NCBI GenBank assembly: GCA_965249815.1 | Contig: CBDFMV010000003.1 | Location: forward strand, 1,674,001-1,738,000 | Origin: JAJAZB01 sp965249815 | Lineage (GTDB): Bacteria > Bacteroidota > Bacteroidia > Cytophagales > Spirosomataceae | Reading direction: 5' to 3' | Length of the DNA: 64,000 nt | Part shown: one piece after another, positions 32,336 to 39,926 of the stretch | Layout of the letters: each line of letters opens with the position of its first letter | Numbering within the stretch: position 1 is the first letter of the stretch | The notes under the pieces: generated by a model | The model's database searches: none | What the model was told of the DNA's origin: nothing | Seen by the model: the letters and a program-made list of their open reading frames with translations, nothing else | Made by a program: the position numbers and the translations under genes

Positions 32336-33507
32336 GCTTCGTAGCTGAATTCGCCCAATTCGCCGCGCACCGTCACTTTTTTCCCGGAAAAGCCTTCGAC
32401 GTGCCCAATCACCTGCGCCTCAATGCTAAACGAACGGGCGGCGTCAATGACGGCCTGGGCGTGACCTTCGGCAAGGTACACTTCGAGCCGGTGGCCCATG
32501 TTGAACACTCGGTACATTTCCCGCCAGTCGGTGCCACTTTCGGCCTGAATGAGTCGGAACAATGGCGGCACGGGCAACAGGTTGTCTTTGACGACGTGGA
32601 GGTTTTCGATGAAATGGAGCACTTTCGTCTGCGCACCTCCGCTGCAATGCACCATGCCGTGAATTTGGCCGCGCAGTTCACTCAGAAACGCCTTCACGAC
32701 CGGCGCGTAGGTGCGGGTGGGCGAGAGGATCAGCCGCCCCACGTTGAGGCCCGCGCCTTCCACGGGGTCGGTCAGCTTTTTCGAGCCGCTGTAAATCAGG
32801 TCGGCGGGCACGGCGGGGTCGAAACTTTCGGGAAAACGCTGCGCCAACTCGTGACCCAGCACGTCGTGGCGGGCGGAAGTGAGGCCGTTGCTGCCCATGC
32901 CGCCGTTGTAGCTTTTTTCGTACGTCGCCTGACCGTACGAAGCCAGGCCCACAATCACGTCGCCGGGCTGGATGCGGTCGTTGCTGATGACCTCGGCGCG
33001 GGGCATCCGGGCCACCACGGTGCTGTCCACGATGACGGTGCGCACCAAATCGCCCACGTCGGCGGTTTCGCCGCCCGTGCTCCAAATTTCCACGCCAAAA
33101 TCCCGCAGGGTTTGCAGAATTTCCTCCGTGCCGTTGATGATCTCGGCGATGACCTCGCCCGGAATTAGATTCTTATTCCGCCCGATGGTCGAAGAAAGCA
33201 GCATCGGGCCGAACGCGCCGACGCAGAGTAAATCGTCGGTGTTCATCACGACGGCGTCCTGGGCGATGCCTCGCCAGACCGACAAATCGCCGGTTTCTTT
33301 CCAGTACACGTACGCCAGCGACGACTTCGTGCCCGCGCCGTCGGCGTGCATGAGCGTGCAGAAGTCGGGGTCGCCCGTCAGCGTGTCGGGGACGATTTTG
33401 CAGAAGGCTTTGGGGAAAAGACCTTTGTCGAGGCGTTCGATGGCGCGGTGGACGTCTTCCTTGCCGGAAGAAACGCCCCGCTGGCCGTAGCGGTCAGGGG
33501 ATTGCAT
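32332..33507 (-). CDS. purM: Phosphoribosylformylglycinamidine cyclo-ligase
   Basis: PurM closes the imidazole ring to form AIR, step five of purine synthesis, using ATP. The 391-residue protein begins MQSPDRYGQRGVSSGKEDVH; LMHADGAGTKSSLAYVYWKE and DAVVMNTDDLLCVGAFGP are nucleotide and substrate loops, GVEIWSTGGETADVGDLV the conserved Gly-rich motif, and GDVIVGLASYGQATYEKSYN begins the second domain. It is the long Bacteroidota type (usual PurM is about 345). TACCTTTG ends four bases before the ATG, so the mRNA is probably leaderless. Confidence 0.93.
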   Translation of the reverse strand: MQSPDRYGQRGVSSGKEDVHRAIERLDKGLFPKAFCKIVPDTLTGDPDFCTLMHADGAGTKSSLAYVYWKETGDLSVWRGIAQDAVVMNTDDLLCVGAFGPMLLSSTIGRNKNLIPGEVIAEIINGTEEILQTLRDFGVEIWSTGGETADVGDLVRTVIVDSTVVARMPRAEVISNDRIQPGDVIVGLASYGQATYEKSYNGGMGSNGLTSARHDVLGHELAQRFPESFDPAVPADLIYSGSKKLTDPVEGAGLNVGRLILSPTRTYAPVVKAFLSELRGQIHGMVHCSGGAQTKVLHFIENLHVVKDNLLPVPPLFRLIQAESGTDWREMYRVFNMGHRLEVYLAEGHAQAVIDAARSFSIEAQVIGHVEGFSGKKVTVRGELGEFSYEA

Positions 33508-33511
33508 GGGG

Positions 33512-33519
33512 CAAAGGTA
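33512..33519 (-). promoter_or_regulatory. Bacteroidota-type -7 element (TACCTTTG) directly at purM start
   Basis: On minus the order is TACCTTTG-CCCC-ATG. Transcription normally starts a few bases after this element, which predicts a leaderless purM message. Confidence 0.7.
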
Positions 33520-33533
33520 GGGCAGAATGCGGA

Positions 33534-33594
33534 TTGCGGAGGTGGGATTGCAGATTTGGAAAAGGCCTTTCAATCCGCAATCCCACCTCCACAA
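33534..33594. repeat. Inverted repeat between the PorE-like gene and purM
   Basis: TTGCGGAGGTGGGATTGC at 33534-33551 pairs with 33577-33594 with one mismatch; AAAGGCCTTT lies in the loop. Both flanking genes run on minus, so it may end the PorE-like transcript before the purM promoter. Confidence 0.8.
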
Positions 33595-33603
33595 TCCAAC
33601 ACC

Positions 33604-35610
33604 TTACTGCACCACCTTAAACTCCGTCCGGCGGTTGATTTGGTGTTCGGCTTCAGTTTTGGCGTTTTTAATCACTAACTGCCGTTCGCCGTAGCCTTTG
33701 GCCGTGATGCGGCCGGGGTCGATGCCCCGCGAGAGAATGTACTGCACCGCCGCCCGCGCCCGCCGCTGCGAGAGGTCGATGTTGTAGATGTCGGTGCCTC
33801 GGGTGTCGGTGTGGGAGCCAAGCTCCAGCTTAATTTGCGGGTTGTCTTTCAGGATCTGTACGACTTTTTCCAACTCCACCGAGGCGTCGTTGCGGATGTT
33901 GTCTTTGTCGTAGAAATAATAGATCGGCTTGATGTCGAACAGCTTGTTGATGACCAAATCTTTCTTCGGCTTGTCCATCGTCACAATGGCGTAGAACGTC
34001 GTGTCGGTGACGGGTTTCACCAGCCGCTCCGCCGGGATGGTTTTGCCCACCGTGCTGAAAGGGTCGCGCTTGGTGAAATACGTCGGTTTTTCTACGACAA
34101 TCGCGTAGGTCTGTTCCGGGTTTACGCTGAACGGCCCGAACTTCCCGCCCGTGGCCGTCACGATTTCGCCGATGGGCTGCTGCGTGGCGTCGAGTACCCG
34201 CACCCGCACCGAGTCGAGCGGGCGGCTGGAGGCCACGTCCACGACGGTTCCGGCGAGGTAGTACCGGGCAATGCGGGCCGTAGCCGTGGTCGTCGTGTCT
34301 TTTTTCGGCGTTGGCGGCACCACGGCGATGGTCGGCGGCGGGGGCGTGGTGGAGGGTTCGAAGAAATAAATGTCGTCGTCGCCCTTGCCGCCGTCGCGGT
34401 TGGACGAAAAATAACCCCGTGTCGAATCAGCCAGTACGAGCGCGAAGTCGTCAGCGCGGGAGTTGAAGGGCTGCCCGAGGTTGTCAATTCGGATGACGCC
34501 TTCCTCGCGGGTGGCCACGAACAAATCGAGCCGTCCCAGGCCGGGGTGCCCGTCGGAGGCAAAGTACAGTTTCGCGTCCGCCGACACGTAGGGGAACATC
34601 TCGTCGCCCGCCGTGTTGATGTCGCGGCCCATGTTTACCGGGCGACCAAACCGCCCCGAGCGGTCCACGTTGGCGCGGTAGAGGTCGGTGCCGCCCGCGC
34701 CGCCGGGGCGGTTGGAAGCGAAGTAGATCGTTGTGCCGTCGGCGGAAAACGCCGGTTGCGCATCCCACGACGCCGAATCGCTGAGGGCGGTAATCAGCTC
34801 CGGTTCGCTCCAGCCCGTGCCCGTCTGGCGGGTCACGTACAGGTCTACGTCGGCGGTGTTGCCTTTGCCGCGTTTCTTGCCGGTATTGCCGCGCGCGAAC
34901 ACCATCGTTTTGCCGTCCTTCGAAAACGCCGGCGTGCCCTCGTTGAGGTTATCCTGGAAAATTACGTCGCTGAACAACGTCGCCGGGCCGGTTTCGGTTG
35001 AGGCCGTCAGTGGGGTTTTGTACAAGCCCAGCATCGGCTGGCCGTTCGTCTTGAACTGCACGTCTTTCTTGGAGGCCGTGAAAATCAAATTGCCGCCCTG
35101 GAGCACCGGCGCAAACTCGGCTCCCGGCGTGTTGATGCCCTCCAGGTTTTTCAGCGCCACCATTTTCTGGATTTTCGCCAACGAATCCAGCCTGGTCAGG
35201 CTTTCGAGCTCAGTCCGGGCTTTGTTGGCCATCACCCGGTCGCGTTGCGTGGTTTTGGTGAACCGCTCCAACTGCTCGGCGGCTTCGGGGTAGCGGCCCT
35301 GGGCTTTGAGCGCAAAGCCGTAGTGGTAGCGCGCGGTGGGTTCGGTGGTGTTGGCGGCGAGGGCTTTCTCGTAAAACTCCGCCGACTGCGCCGGGCGGTT
35401 GGAAAGCCGGTACGACTCGCCCAACAGGTAATTTACCCGCGCCGGGTCGTAGGGGATGGCCTGCTGGAAGTCTTTGATGGCGAGTTCGTATTCGCCGTTT
35501 TGAAATTTTTTCTGCCCCCGTTTGAAGGTTTGCAGGGTCGAATTACAACCCGCAAGCCACCCTGTTGCGAGCAAAAGCAGCAGGGCCGGGCGGAACGAAG
35601 TGAGACGCAT
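33604..35610 (-). CDS. PorE-like lipoprotein (TPR, beta-propeller, CRD, OmpA-C)
   Basis: The 668-residue protein has a lipoprotein signal ending LAGC (Cys 22), TPR repeats (about 25-140, FQNGEYELAIKDFQQAIPYD), a PD40/WD40-like propeller (about 160-410, PAFSKDGKTMVFARGN, PYVSADAKLYFASDGHPG), a carboxypeptidase-regulatory-like beta sandwich (about 450-530) and an OmpA-type peptidoglycan-binding domain (SHTDTRGTDIYNIDLSQRRA). This domain order is that of PorE, a T9SS component that ties the machinery to peptidoglycan. Several paralogues share it in Bacteroidota, so the T9SS role is likely, not proven. It fits the T9SS cargo at 23435. Confidence 0.8.
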   Translation of the reverse strand: MRLTSFRPALLLLLATGWLAGCNSTLQTFKRGQKKFQNGEYELAIKDFQQAIPYDPARVNYLLGESYRLSNRPAQSAEFYEKALAANTTEPTARYHYGFALKAQGRYPEAAEQLERFTKTTQRDRVMANKARTELESLTRLDSLAKIQKMVALKNLEGINTPGAEFAPVLQGGNLIFTASKKDVQFKTNGQPMLGLYKTPLTASTETGPATLFSDVIFQDNLNEGTPAFSKDGKTMVFARGNTGKKRGKGNTADVDLYVTRQTGTGWSEPELITALSDSASWDAQPAFSADGTTIYFASNRPGGAGGTDLYRANVDRSGRFGRPVNMGRDINTAGDEMFPYVSADAKLYFASDGHPGLGRLDLFVATREEGVIRIDNLGQPFNSRADDFALVLADSTRGYFSSNRDGGKGDDDIYFFEPSTTPPPPTIAVVPPTPKKDTTTTATARIARYYLAGTVVDVASSRPLDSVRVRVLDATQQPIGEIVTATGGKFGPFSVNPEQTYAIVVEKPTYFTKRDPFSTVGKTIPAERLVKPVTDTTFYAIVTMDKPKKDLVINKLFDIKPIYYFYDKDNIRNDASVELEKVVQILKDNPQIKLELGSHTDTRGTDIYNIDLSQRRARAAVQYILSRGIDPGRITAKGYGERQLVIKNAKTEAEHQINRRTEFKVVQ

Positions 35611-35721
35611 GGGAAAGTAAAATTCTCGGAACGATTGGAGGCCAAGTTAAGGAAACCACACGCCCGCACCAACCCGGCGGGGCGTTTCCTACAGTAAACC
35701 CGTTTTCCGGCCAAAATATTT

Positions 35722-35729
35722 TACCTTTG
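35722..35729 (+). promoter_or_regulatory. Bacteroidota-type -7 element (TACCTTTG)
   Basis: TACCTTTG lies 98 bases before the pseudouridine synthase start, leaving a long GC-rich 5' leader. Confidence 0.65.
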
Positions 35730-35827
35730 CAGGCTAAACTTTAGCGTACCACACGCCCGATTGCGCGCAGCGGAACCACCGCCCGGCGCCTCAGCTTACC
35801 GCCGCGAGGTGGCAATTCTTCAAGAAC

Positions 35828-37600
35828 ATGGCCAAACGATTTGACGACCGCCCCGGCGGCGACCGTCGCCCCAACAACCGCAGCGGCGACGACCGTAACG
35901 ACGCACCCCGCCGCAGTAACGACCGCCCCGGCGGCGACCGCCGCAGCGACGGGCAACGCCCCAGCCGCCCGACCGGCAACTTTCAATCCCGCCCTTCCCG
36001 ACCTGGTGGCAGCCGACCAACGGGCAACCGTCCGGGTGGGTTTCCGCCCCGCCGCGACGGCGATTCGCGCGACGGCGATTCCCGTGGCCCGCGCCGCGAA
36101 GGCGGCAATTTCAACGAACGGCCTTCTTTTCCCCGCAAACCCTACGGCAGTTCACGCCCCGAAGGCGACCGCTTCAGCCGCCCCGGTGGCGACCGTCGGC
36201 CCGGCCCCGAACGCCCCGGCAGCGGGCCGCGCAAACCCTACGGGGCCAAGCCCGCCTTTGGCCGCAAACCCGATTTCAACGGTGACGACCGCCGTGGTAA
36301 CGACCGCCGCCCATCCGGCAGCAACTTCCGCCGCGACGACCAGCCCGACGGCGGCGACAACCGCCGGTTTGGCAACGGCCCCCGCAACGACGACCGCCGG
36401 GGCAACTTCCAGCGCGACGATTCCCGGCAAGGCGATGGAAACTTCCGCGACAAAAAGCCGTACACTCCCCGGCCGTTCGACGCAAATTCGCGCCCCTCGT
36501 TCGACAAAAAACGCTTCGACACCGGCGACCGGCCCCAGGGCGCGCAATCGTTCAAAAAATTCGGCGAACGGAAGTTTGGCGAAAAACCCGCCTTTGGCCG
36601 CAAACCTGATTTTAACCGTAGCGACCGCCGCGATGACGACCGCCGCGACAGCCGCCCATCCGGTGGCAACTTCCGCCGCGACGACCGGCCCCAGGGTGAC
36701 AAACCACCCTTCCGGCCCGGCGGCGACCGCCCCGCGCCCCGGCGCGACGGCGAAGGATTCGCCCCGCGCAAGCCGCTTTTCAAAAGCCGCAGTCCCCGCG
36801 ACGAAGCCGATGGCCGCACGCCCAGCTACGACTTCGACCGCTTCAAGGAAAACGCCCCCAAGCGCATTCAGAAGAAAATAAAAGACGAAGAGCGCGACAC
36901 CATCCGCCTCAACCGCTACATCGCCAACGCGGGCGTTTGCTCGCGCCGCGACGCCGACAACCTCATCGAATCGGGCGAGGTGAAGGTCAACGGGAACGTC
37001 ATCACCGAAATGGGCTACCAGGTCAAGCCCGGCGACGTGGTCAAGTACGGCAGCCGCACCCTCAACCCGGAGAAGATGCTCTACGTGCTGCTCAATAAAC
37101 CGAAGGATTTTATCACCACCACCGACGACCCCAACGACCGCCGCACGGTGATGGACCTCGTCAAAAACGCCGGACCGCAGCGCATCTACCCCGTCGGTCG
37201 CCTCGACCGCAACACCACCGGCCTGCTGCTGCTCACCAACGACGGCGAACTGGCCAGCAAACTCACCCACCCGTCATTTGAAATCCGGAAGATGTACCAG
37301 GCCGAACTCGACAAACCCATCAGTACCGAGGATTTCGAGAAACTCAAAGCGGGCGTCGAACTCGAAGACGGCTTCATCAAACCCGACGACCTGGCCATCG
37401 TCACGCCCGACGCGCAGGTAGTCGGCATCGAAATCCACAGCGGCCGCAACCGCATCGTCCGGCGAATGTTCGAGGCCCTCGGCTACGAAGTCACCAAACT
37501 CGACCGCACCGTGTACGCCAGCCTCGACAAAAAAGATTTGCCCCGAGGCAACTGGCGCTTCCTGACCGAAAAAGAAGTCATCAAGCTCAAGTACTTCTGA
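35828..37600 (+). CDS. RluB/RsuA-family pseudouridine synthase with long disordered N-terminus
   Basis: The 590-residue protein has two parts. Residues 1 to about 345 are low-complexity Arg, Gly, Asp, Asn and Pro, beginning MAKRFDDRPGGDRRPNNRSG; a block with AFGRKPDFN, DDRR and NFRRDD is duplicated at about 140-180 and 255-290. From about 357 come an S4 RNA-binding domain (IRLNRYIANAGVCSRRDADN) and the catalytic domain with GRLDRNTTGLLLLTNDGELA, whose Asp is the nucleophile. It converts specific uridines of 23S rRNA to pseudouridine. The tail suggests an RNA-chaperone-like or condensate function, which is inference. Confidence 0.93.
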   Translation: MAKRFDDRPGGDRRPNNRSGDDRNDAPRRSNDRPGGDRRSDGQRPSRPTGNFQSRPSRPGGSRPTGNRPGGFPPRRDGDSRDGDSRGPRREGGNFNERPSFPRKPYGSSRPEGDRFSRPGGDRRPGPERPGSGPRKPYGAKPAFGRKPDFNGDDRRGNDRRPSGSNFRRDDQPDGGDNRRFGNGPRNDDRRGNFQRDDSRQGDGNFRDKKPYTPRPFDANSRPSFDKKRFDTGDRPQGAQSFKKFGERKFGEKPAFGRKPDFNRSDRRDDDRRDSRPSGGNFRRDDRPQGDKPPFRPGGDRPAPRRDGEGFAPRKPLFKSRSPRDEADGRTPSYDFDRFKENAPKRIQKKIKDEERDTIRLNRYIANAGVCSRRDADNLIESGEVKVNGNVITEMGYQVKPGDVVKYGSRTLNPEKMLYVLLNKPKDFITTTDDPNDRRTVMDLVKNAGPQRIYPVGRLDRNTTGLLLLTNDGELASKLTHPSFEIRKMYQAELDKPISTEDFEKLKAGVELEDGFIKPDDLAIVTPDAQVVGIEIHSGRNRIVRRMFEALGYEVTKLDRTVYASLDKKDLPRGNWRFLTEKEVIKLKYF

Positions 37601-37624
37601 GCCAACCGGCTGAGTTAGAAACAG

Positions 37625-37657
37625 AAACGCCCGGCTCCTTCCAGATTCGGGCGTTTT
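37625..37657 (+). terminator. Terminator after the pseudouridine synthase gene
   Basis: AAACGCCCG and CGGGCGTTT form a 9-bp stem with a 15-nt loop, followed by T, 24 bases after the stop. Confidence 0.75.
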
Positions 37658-37684
37658 GGTGAGTAGAGCAAAGCAGCGAAACCC

Positions 37685-38092
37685 TCAAAGCAACCTGATG
37701 TTTAGAGAAGTGTACCCCTGGATGCGCCCAAAATCGGCGCGGTTGTACGTGTACAGGTCGGAGCAATGGGTTTCGGCAAGGGCCCTATGCAGGCAATCGT
37801 TGATGTTTTTAAAACCAATCCGGTTGGCCAGTTCAACGGCACGGCGGAATTCATCACTCGTGTAGTTGTCCGTTCCCGAATTCAGCAACACGTCGACAGC
37901 GTACCGAATCGTGGCAGGGGGCTGCTTCAGTTTTGCCAGAACGAAAGCCGTTTCCTGGGCAGAAAGCAACGAAACGTAGAATACACCATCGGCCGTGGCT
38001 TGCCTCACCAACTGGCTGGCCTGCTGATGTTTCGCGGCATCCTGCACCATAAAATAATGCACCAGCACGTCGGTGTCGAAGTAAATCATCAC
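37685..38092 (-). CDS. PIN-domain ribonuclease toxin
   Basis: The 135-residue protein is a PIN-domain nuclease: MMIYFDTDVLVHYF (first Asp), LLSAQETAFVLAKL (Glu), NINDCLHRALAE (Asp) and YTYNRADFGRIQG (last Asp) form the acidic metal site. It starts ten bases after the stop of a small upstream gene, the typical antitoxin-toxin order of VapBC-like modules, which cleave specific RNAs. The pair is next to a tandem-repeat array in an accessory zone. Confidence 0.88.
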   Translation of the reverse strand: MMIYFDTDVLVHYFMVQDAAKHQQASQLVRQATADGVFYVSLLSAQETAFVLAKLKQPPATIRYAVDVLLNSGTDNYTSDEFRRAVELANRIGFKNINDCLHRALAETHCSDLYTYNRADFGRIQGYTSLNIRLL

Positions 38093-38101
38093 CCAATGGA
38101 A

Positions 38102-38353
38102 TTAAAGCGGGTTGTCGTTGATTTCGTCAATCAACGCATCGATGTCCACGTCAGCAGGCACGGATACCGCCTCCGTGCGCAGACGCACCGCTTCCAATTG
38201 GCGAAAAAGGGCTTCCTGGTCCCTAACCAGACGTTTCGCCTCGGGTTTTACCGTGATGACGACCGCTTCCTCACGATCGGCGAAAACGCTCAGAATGCGT
38301 TCAATGAGCTGAGGAGTGGCTTCGCCGGGCTTCACAACAAACGTCGCTTCCAT
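38102..38353 (-). CDS. Probable antitoxin of the PIN toxin
   Basis: An 83-residue acidic protein (MEATFVVKPGEATPQLIERI ... DIDALIDEINDNPL) directly upstream of the PIN gene. Its short length, charged N-terminal strand and helix, and DIDALIDEIN tail that could wrap the toxin agree with an antitoxin, but I cannot place it in a VapB, Phd or AbrB family. The ATG at 38353 is chosen because TACCTTCG, near the -7 consensus, lies at 38375-38382 and would fall inside a longer version of the frame. Confidence 0.72.
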   Translation of the reverse strand: MEATFVVKPGEATPQLIERILSVFADREEAVVITVKPEAKRLVRDQEALFRQLEAVRLRTEAVSVPADVDIDALIDEINDNPL

Positions 38354-38446
38354 AACAAGGCTCGATAGTTGTACCGAAGGTAACGAAATTTGCGGGCAAC
38401 CGTTCACCGCCCCTCACCCGCCCTCCACCCACCTCCCCCCGCCATG

Positions 38447-38719
38447 CGGAAGCGTCAGTAATCAAATCGGAAGCCTCATCACTCAAACCGGAGAGCATCT
38501 ATCACAACCCGGAAGCAAAATACCTCAGTCCGGAAGCAAAATATCCCAACCCGGAAGCGTGATATCACAAACCGGAAAGGAAATACCTCAGCCCGGAAAG
38601 GAAATATCCCAGCCCGGAAAGGAACTATCACAACCCGGAAGCAATATATCCCGACCCGGAAGCAATATATCACCGTCCGGAAGCAATATATCCCAAACCG
38701 GAAGCACCATCACCCCGAC
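38447..38719. repeat. Tandem array of 13 units of exactly 21 bp
   Basis: Thirteen uninterrupted 21-bp units, each beginning CGGAAG or a close variant (CGGAGA, CGGAAA), fill most of the 407-base gap between the antitoxin start and the hypothetical gene's stop. Units fall into subtypes (CGGAAGCAATATATC, CGGAAAGGAAATA), suggesting block duplications. The plus frame reads heptapeptides such as GSNISQP, and one minus frame is also open, but neither has a plausible start or a conserved ending, so I do not call a gene. There are no spacers, so this is not CRISPR. Confidence 0.95.
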
Positions 38720-38760
38720 CCGGCGGGCACAAAAAGAGGGGGCACCGTGCCCCCCGTACC

Positions 38761-39489
38761 TTACTTCTTGGGCCTCGTAAACTTCAGCCCACTCACCTGC
38801 TTATACTGCGGGCTTTTCGTCCCATACGTGCTCTTCACCTCCTGTTTCATCAGCAGCGCCCGGTCCACCAGGTTTTTCGGTCCCGTGTAAAACGTCGCGT
38901 CCCGCGCCGTGCGGGCATTGTCCACCGGAGCCTGCGCGTTGCGCACCGCCGCGTTCACGTCCTGCAACTCCGTCAGCCAGGTCGTCAGAGCCGCTTTCGT
39001 CAGGTCCGCCTGATTGGTCTTGTACTCCGTATCGGTATTGAGCGCCGCCAGCACCGACGCAAAATCCGCCGCCCGGTTCTCGTAGCCGGTATTCACCGCC
39101 GACGTCTGCGCCTCAGTCGGCTCCCCGTCGGCGGTTTTCGGCAGAGCCTTCGCCCGCTTGCCCCGCATATCGCGCACCAGCCCCTTCACCTGCTTCTTCA
39201 ACGCCGTGTTGGTGCTCGACGCCGCGTGCGCCGCCACCACCCTCGTCAGCAGCAGCATCGTAGCCTTAAACTCGTCCACCCGCTCGCCCATCTTGTCTTT
39301 GAGCACCGGCAGGGCATTGCGCAAATCATTCAGCGCCGACTGGCAATCTCCCGCGTGGGCATTCACCGCCGCCAGAACCAGGTCCGGATTGGCCGGGTTG
39401 TAGCCCGTCCCGAAATACGTACACGACGTAATAAGCGTCCGATAATTGGCCAGATTCATGTCATGGCCCGTTTGTGAGGTAGAAGACAT
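38761..39489 (-). CDS. Hypothetical helical protein
   Basis: A 242-residue protein I do not recognise, without signal peptide or membrane segment. It is Ala, Lys, Thr and Asp rich and mostly alpha-helical (NLANYRTLITSCTYFGTGYN, KKQVKGLVRDMRGKRAKAL), ending with a basic tail SPQYKQVSGLKFTRPKK. The pattern of two or three four-helix units is suggestive of a structural or binding role. ATG 39489 (MSSTSQTGHDM) is the likeliest start; a 22-bp direct duplication lies 83 bases upstream. The 21-bp array begins 41 bases downstream of its stop, which may be a lasting association. Confidence 0.7.
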   Translation of the reverse strand: MSSTSQTGHDMNLANYRTLITSCTYFGTGYNPANPDLVLAAVNAHAGDCQSALNDLRNALPVLKDKMGERVDEFKATMLLLTRVVAAHAASSTNTALKKQVKGLVRDMRGKRAKALPKTADGEPTEAQTSAVNTGYENRAADFASVLAALNTDTEYKTNQADLTKAALTTWLTELQDVNAAVRNAQAPVDNARTARDATFYTGPKNLVDRALLMKQEVKSTYGTKSPQYKQVSGLKFTRPKK

Positions 39490-39571
39490 CGTAAAAAAGG
39501 GGGAAAAGAAGTGAAACAACCCCGCCAACCTACTCACCCTCAGTGCATGAACCTTTACCGTTGGATCTGTT

Positions 39572-39615
39572 TTCAAAAAAACTTGCAGATGTATTCAAAA
39601 AAACTTGCAGATGTA
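39572..39615. repeat. Perfect 22-bp direct duplication
   Basis: Two adjacent identical 22-bp copies (TTCAAAAAAACTTGCAGATG...) lie 83-126 bases upstream of the minus-strand hypothetical gene, in the position of an operator or promoter. Confidence 0.9.
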
Positions 39616-39778
39616 GCAGGAAAGGAACGGTTGGTATGCCACCGACCACGGCGGCAGAACTCCCGCCAACGGAGGGGTATCCCTCCAGATGAACCAGAGG
39701 AAAACTACCTGATTTTAAAAATGCGTAGAAGGACTTGGTGGAACGCGGGAAAGAACGTATCCTTGAATCACCAAATCA

Positions 39779-39896
39779 GCCGGTTGACGAACCTCACCCC
39801 TTGGAGGGCCGGAAGGCACTCAGTTCGTCAACCGGCCCACTGGGTGGCCGGTTGACGAACCTTATCTTGCGGACAAACGACCGGTTGACGCACCTT
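39779..39896. repeat. Four copies of a 13-16-bp repeat (GGTTGACGAACCT)
   Basis: CCGGTTGACGAACCT occurs at 39779-39794 (plus), inverted at 39823-39837, again at 39846-39862 (plus) and as CCGGTTGACGCACCTT at 39879-39896. They lie in the 509-base gap 39490-39998, just left of the AT-rich cassette pair. The gap contains no supported gene; an 8-bp-arm hairpin (TTGCCGCA/TGCGGCAA) at 39895-39919 ends it. Confidence 0.85.
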
Positions 39897-39926
39897 GCCG
39901 CAGGTTTCGAGTGCGGCAACCAACTT

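Noticed and set aside
33811..35001. 396-codon plus-strand frame opposite the PorE-like gene
   Set aside because: Composition is typical of an antisense shadow, and the minus strand encodes TPR, propeller and OmpA domains.
38447..38719. CRISPR array
   Set aside because: Units are contiguous 21-bp repeats with no unique spacers, and no cas genes are present.
38316..38780. Plus-strand open frame through the 13-unit array (repeats GSNISQP)
   Set aside because: Openness follows from a 21-bp unit without stop codons; there is no credible start or non-repeat domain. It overlaps the antitoxin start and the neighbouring gene.
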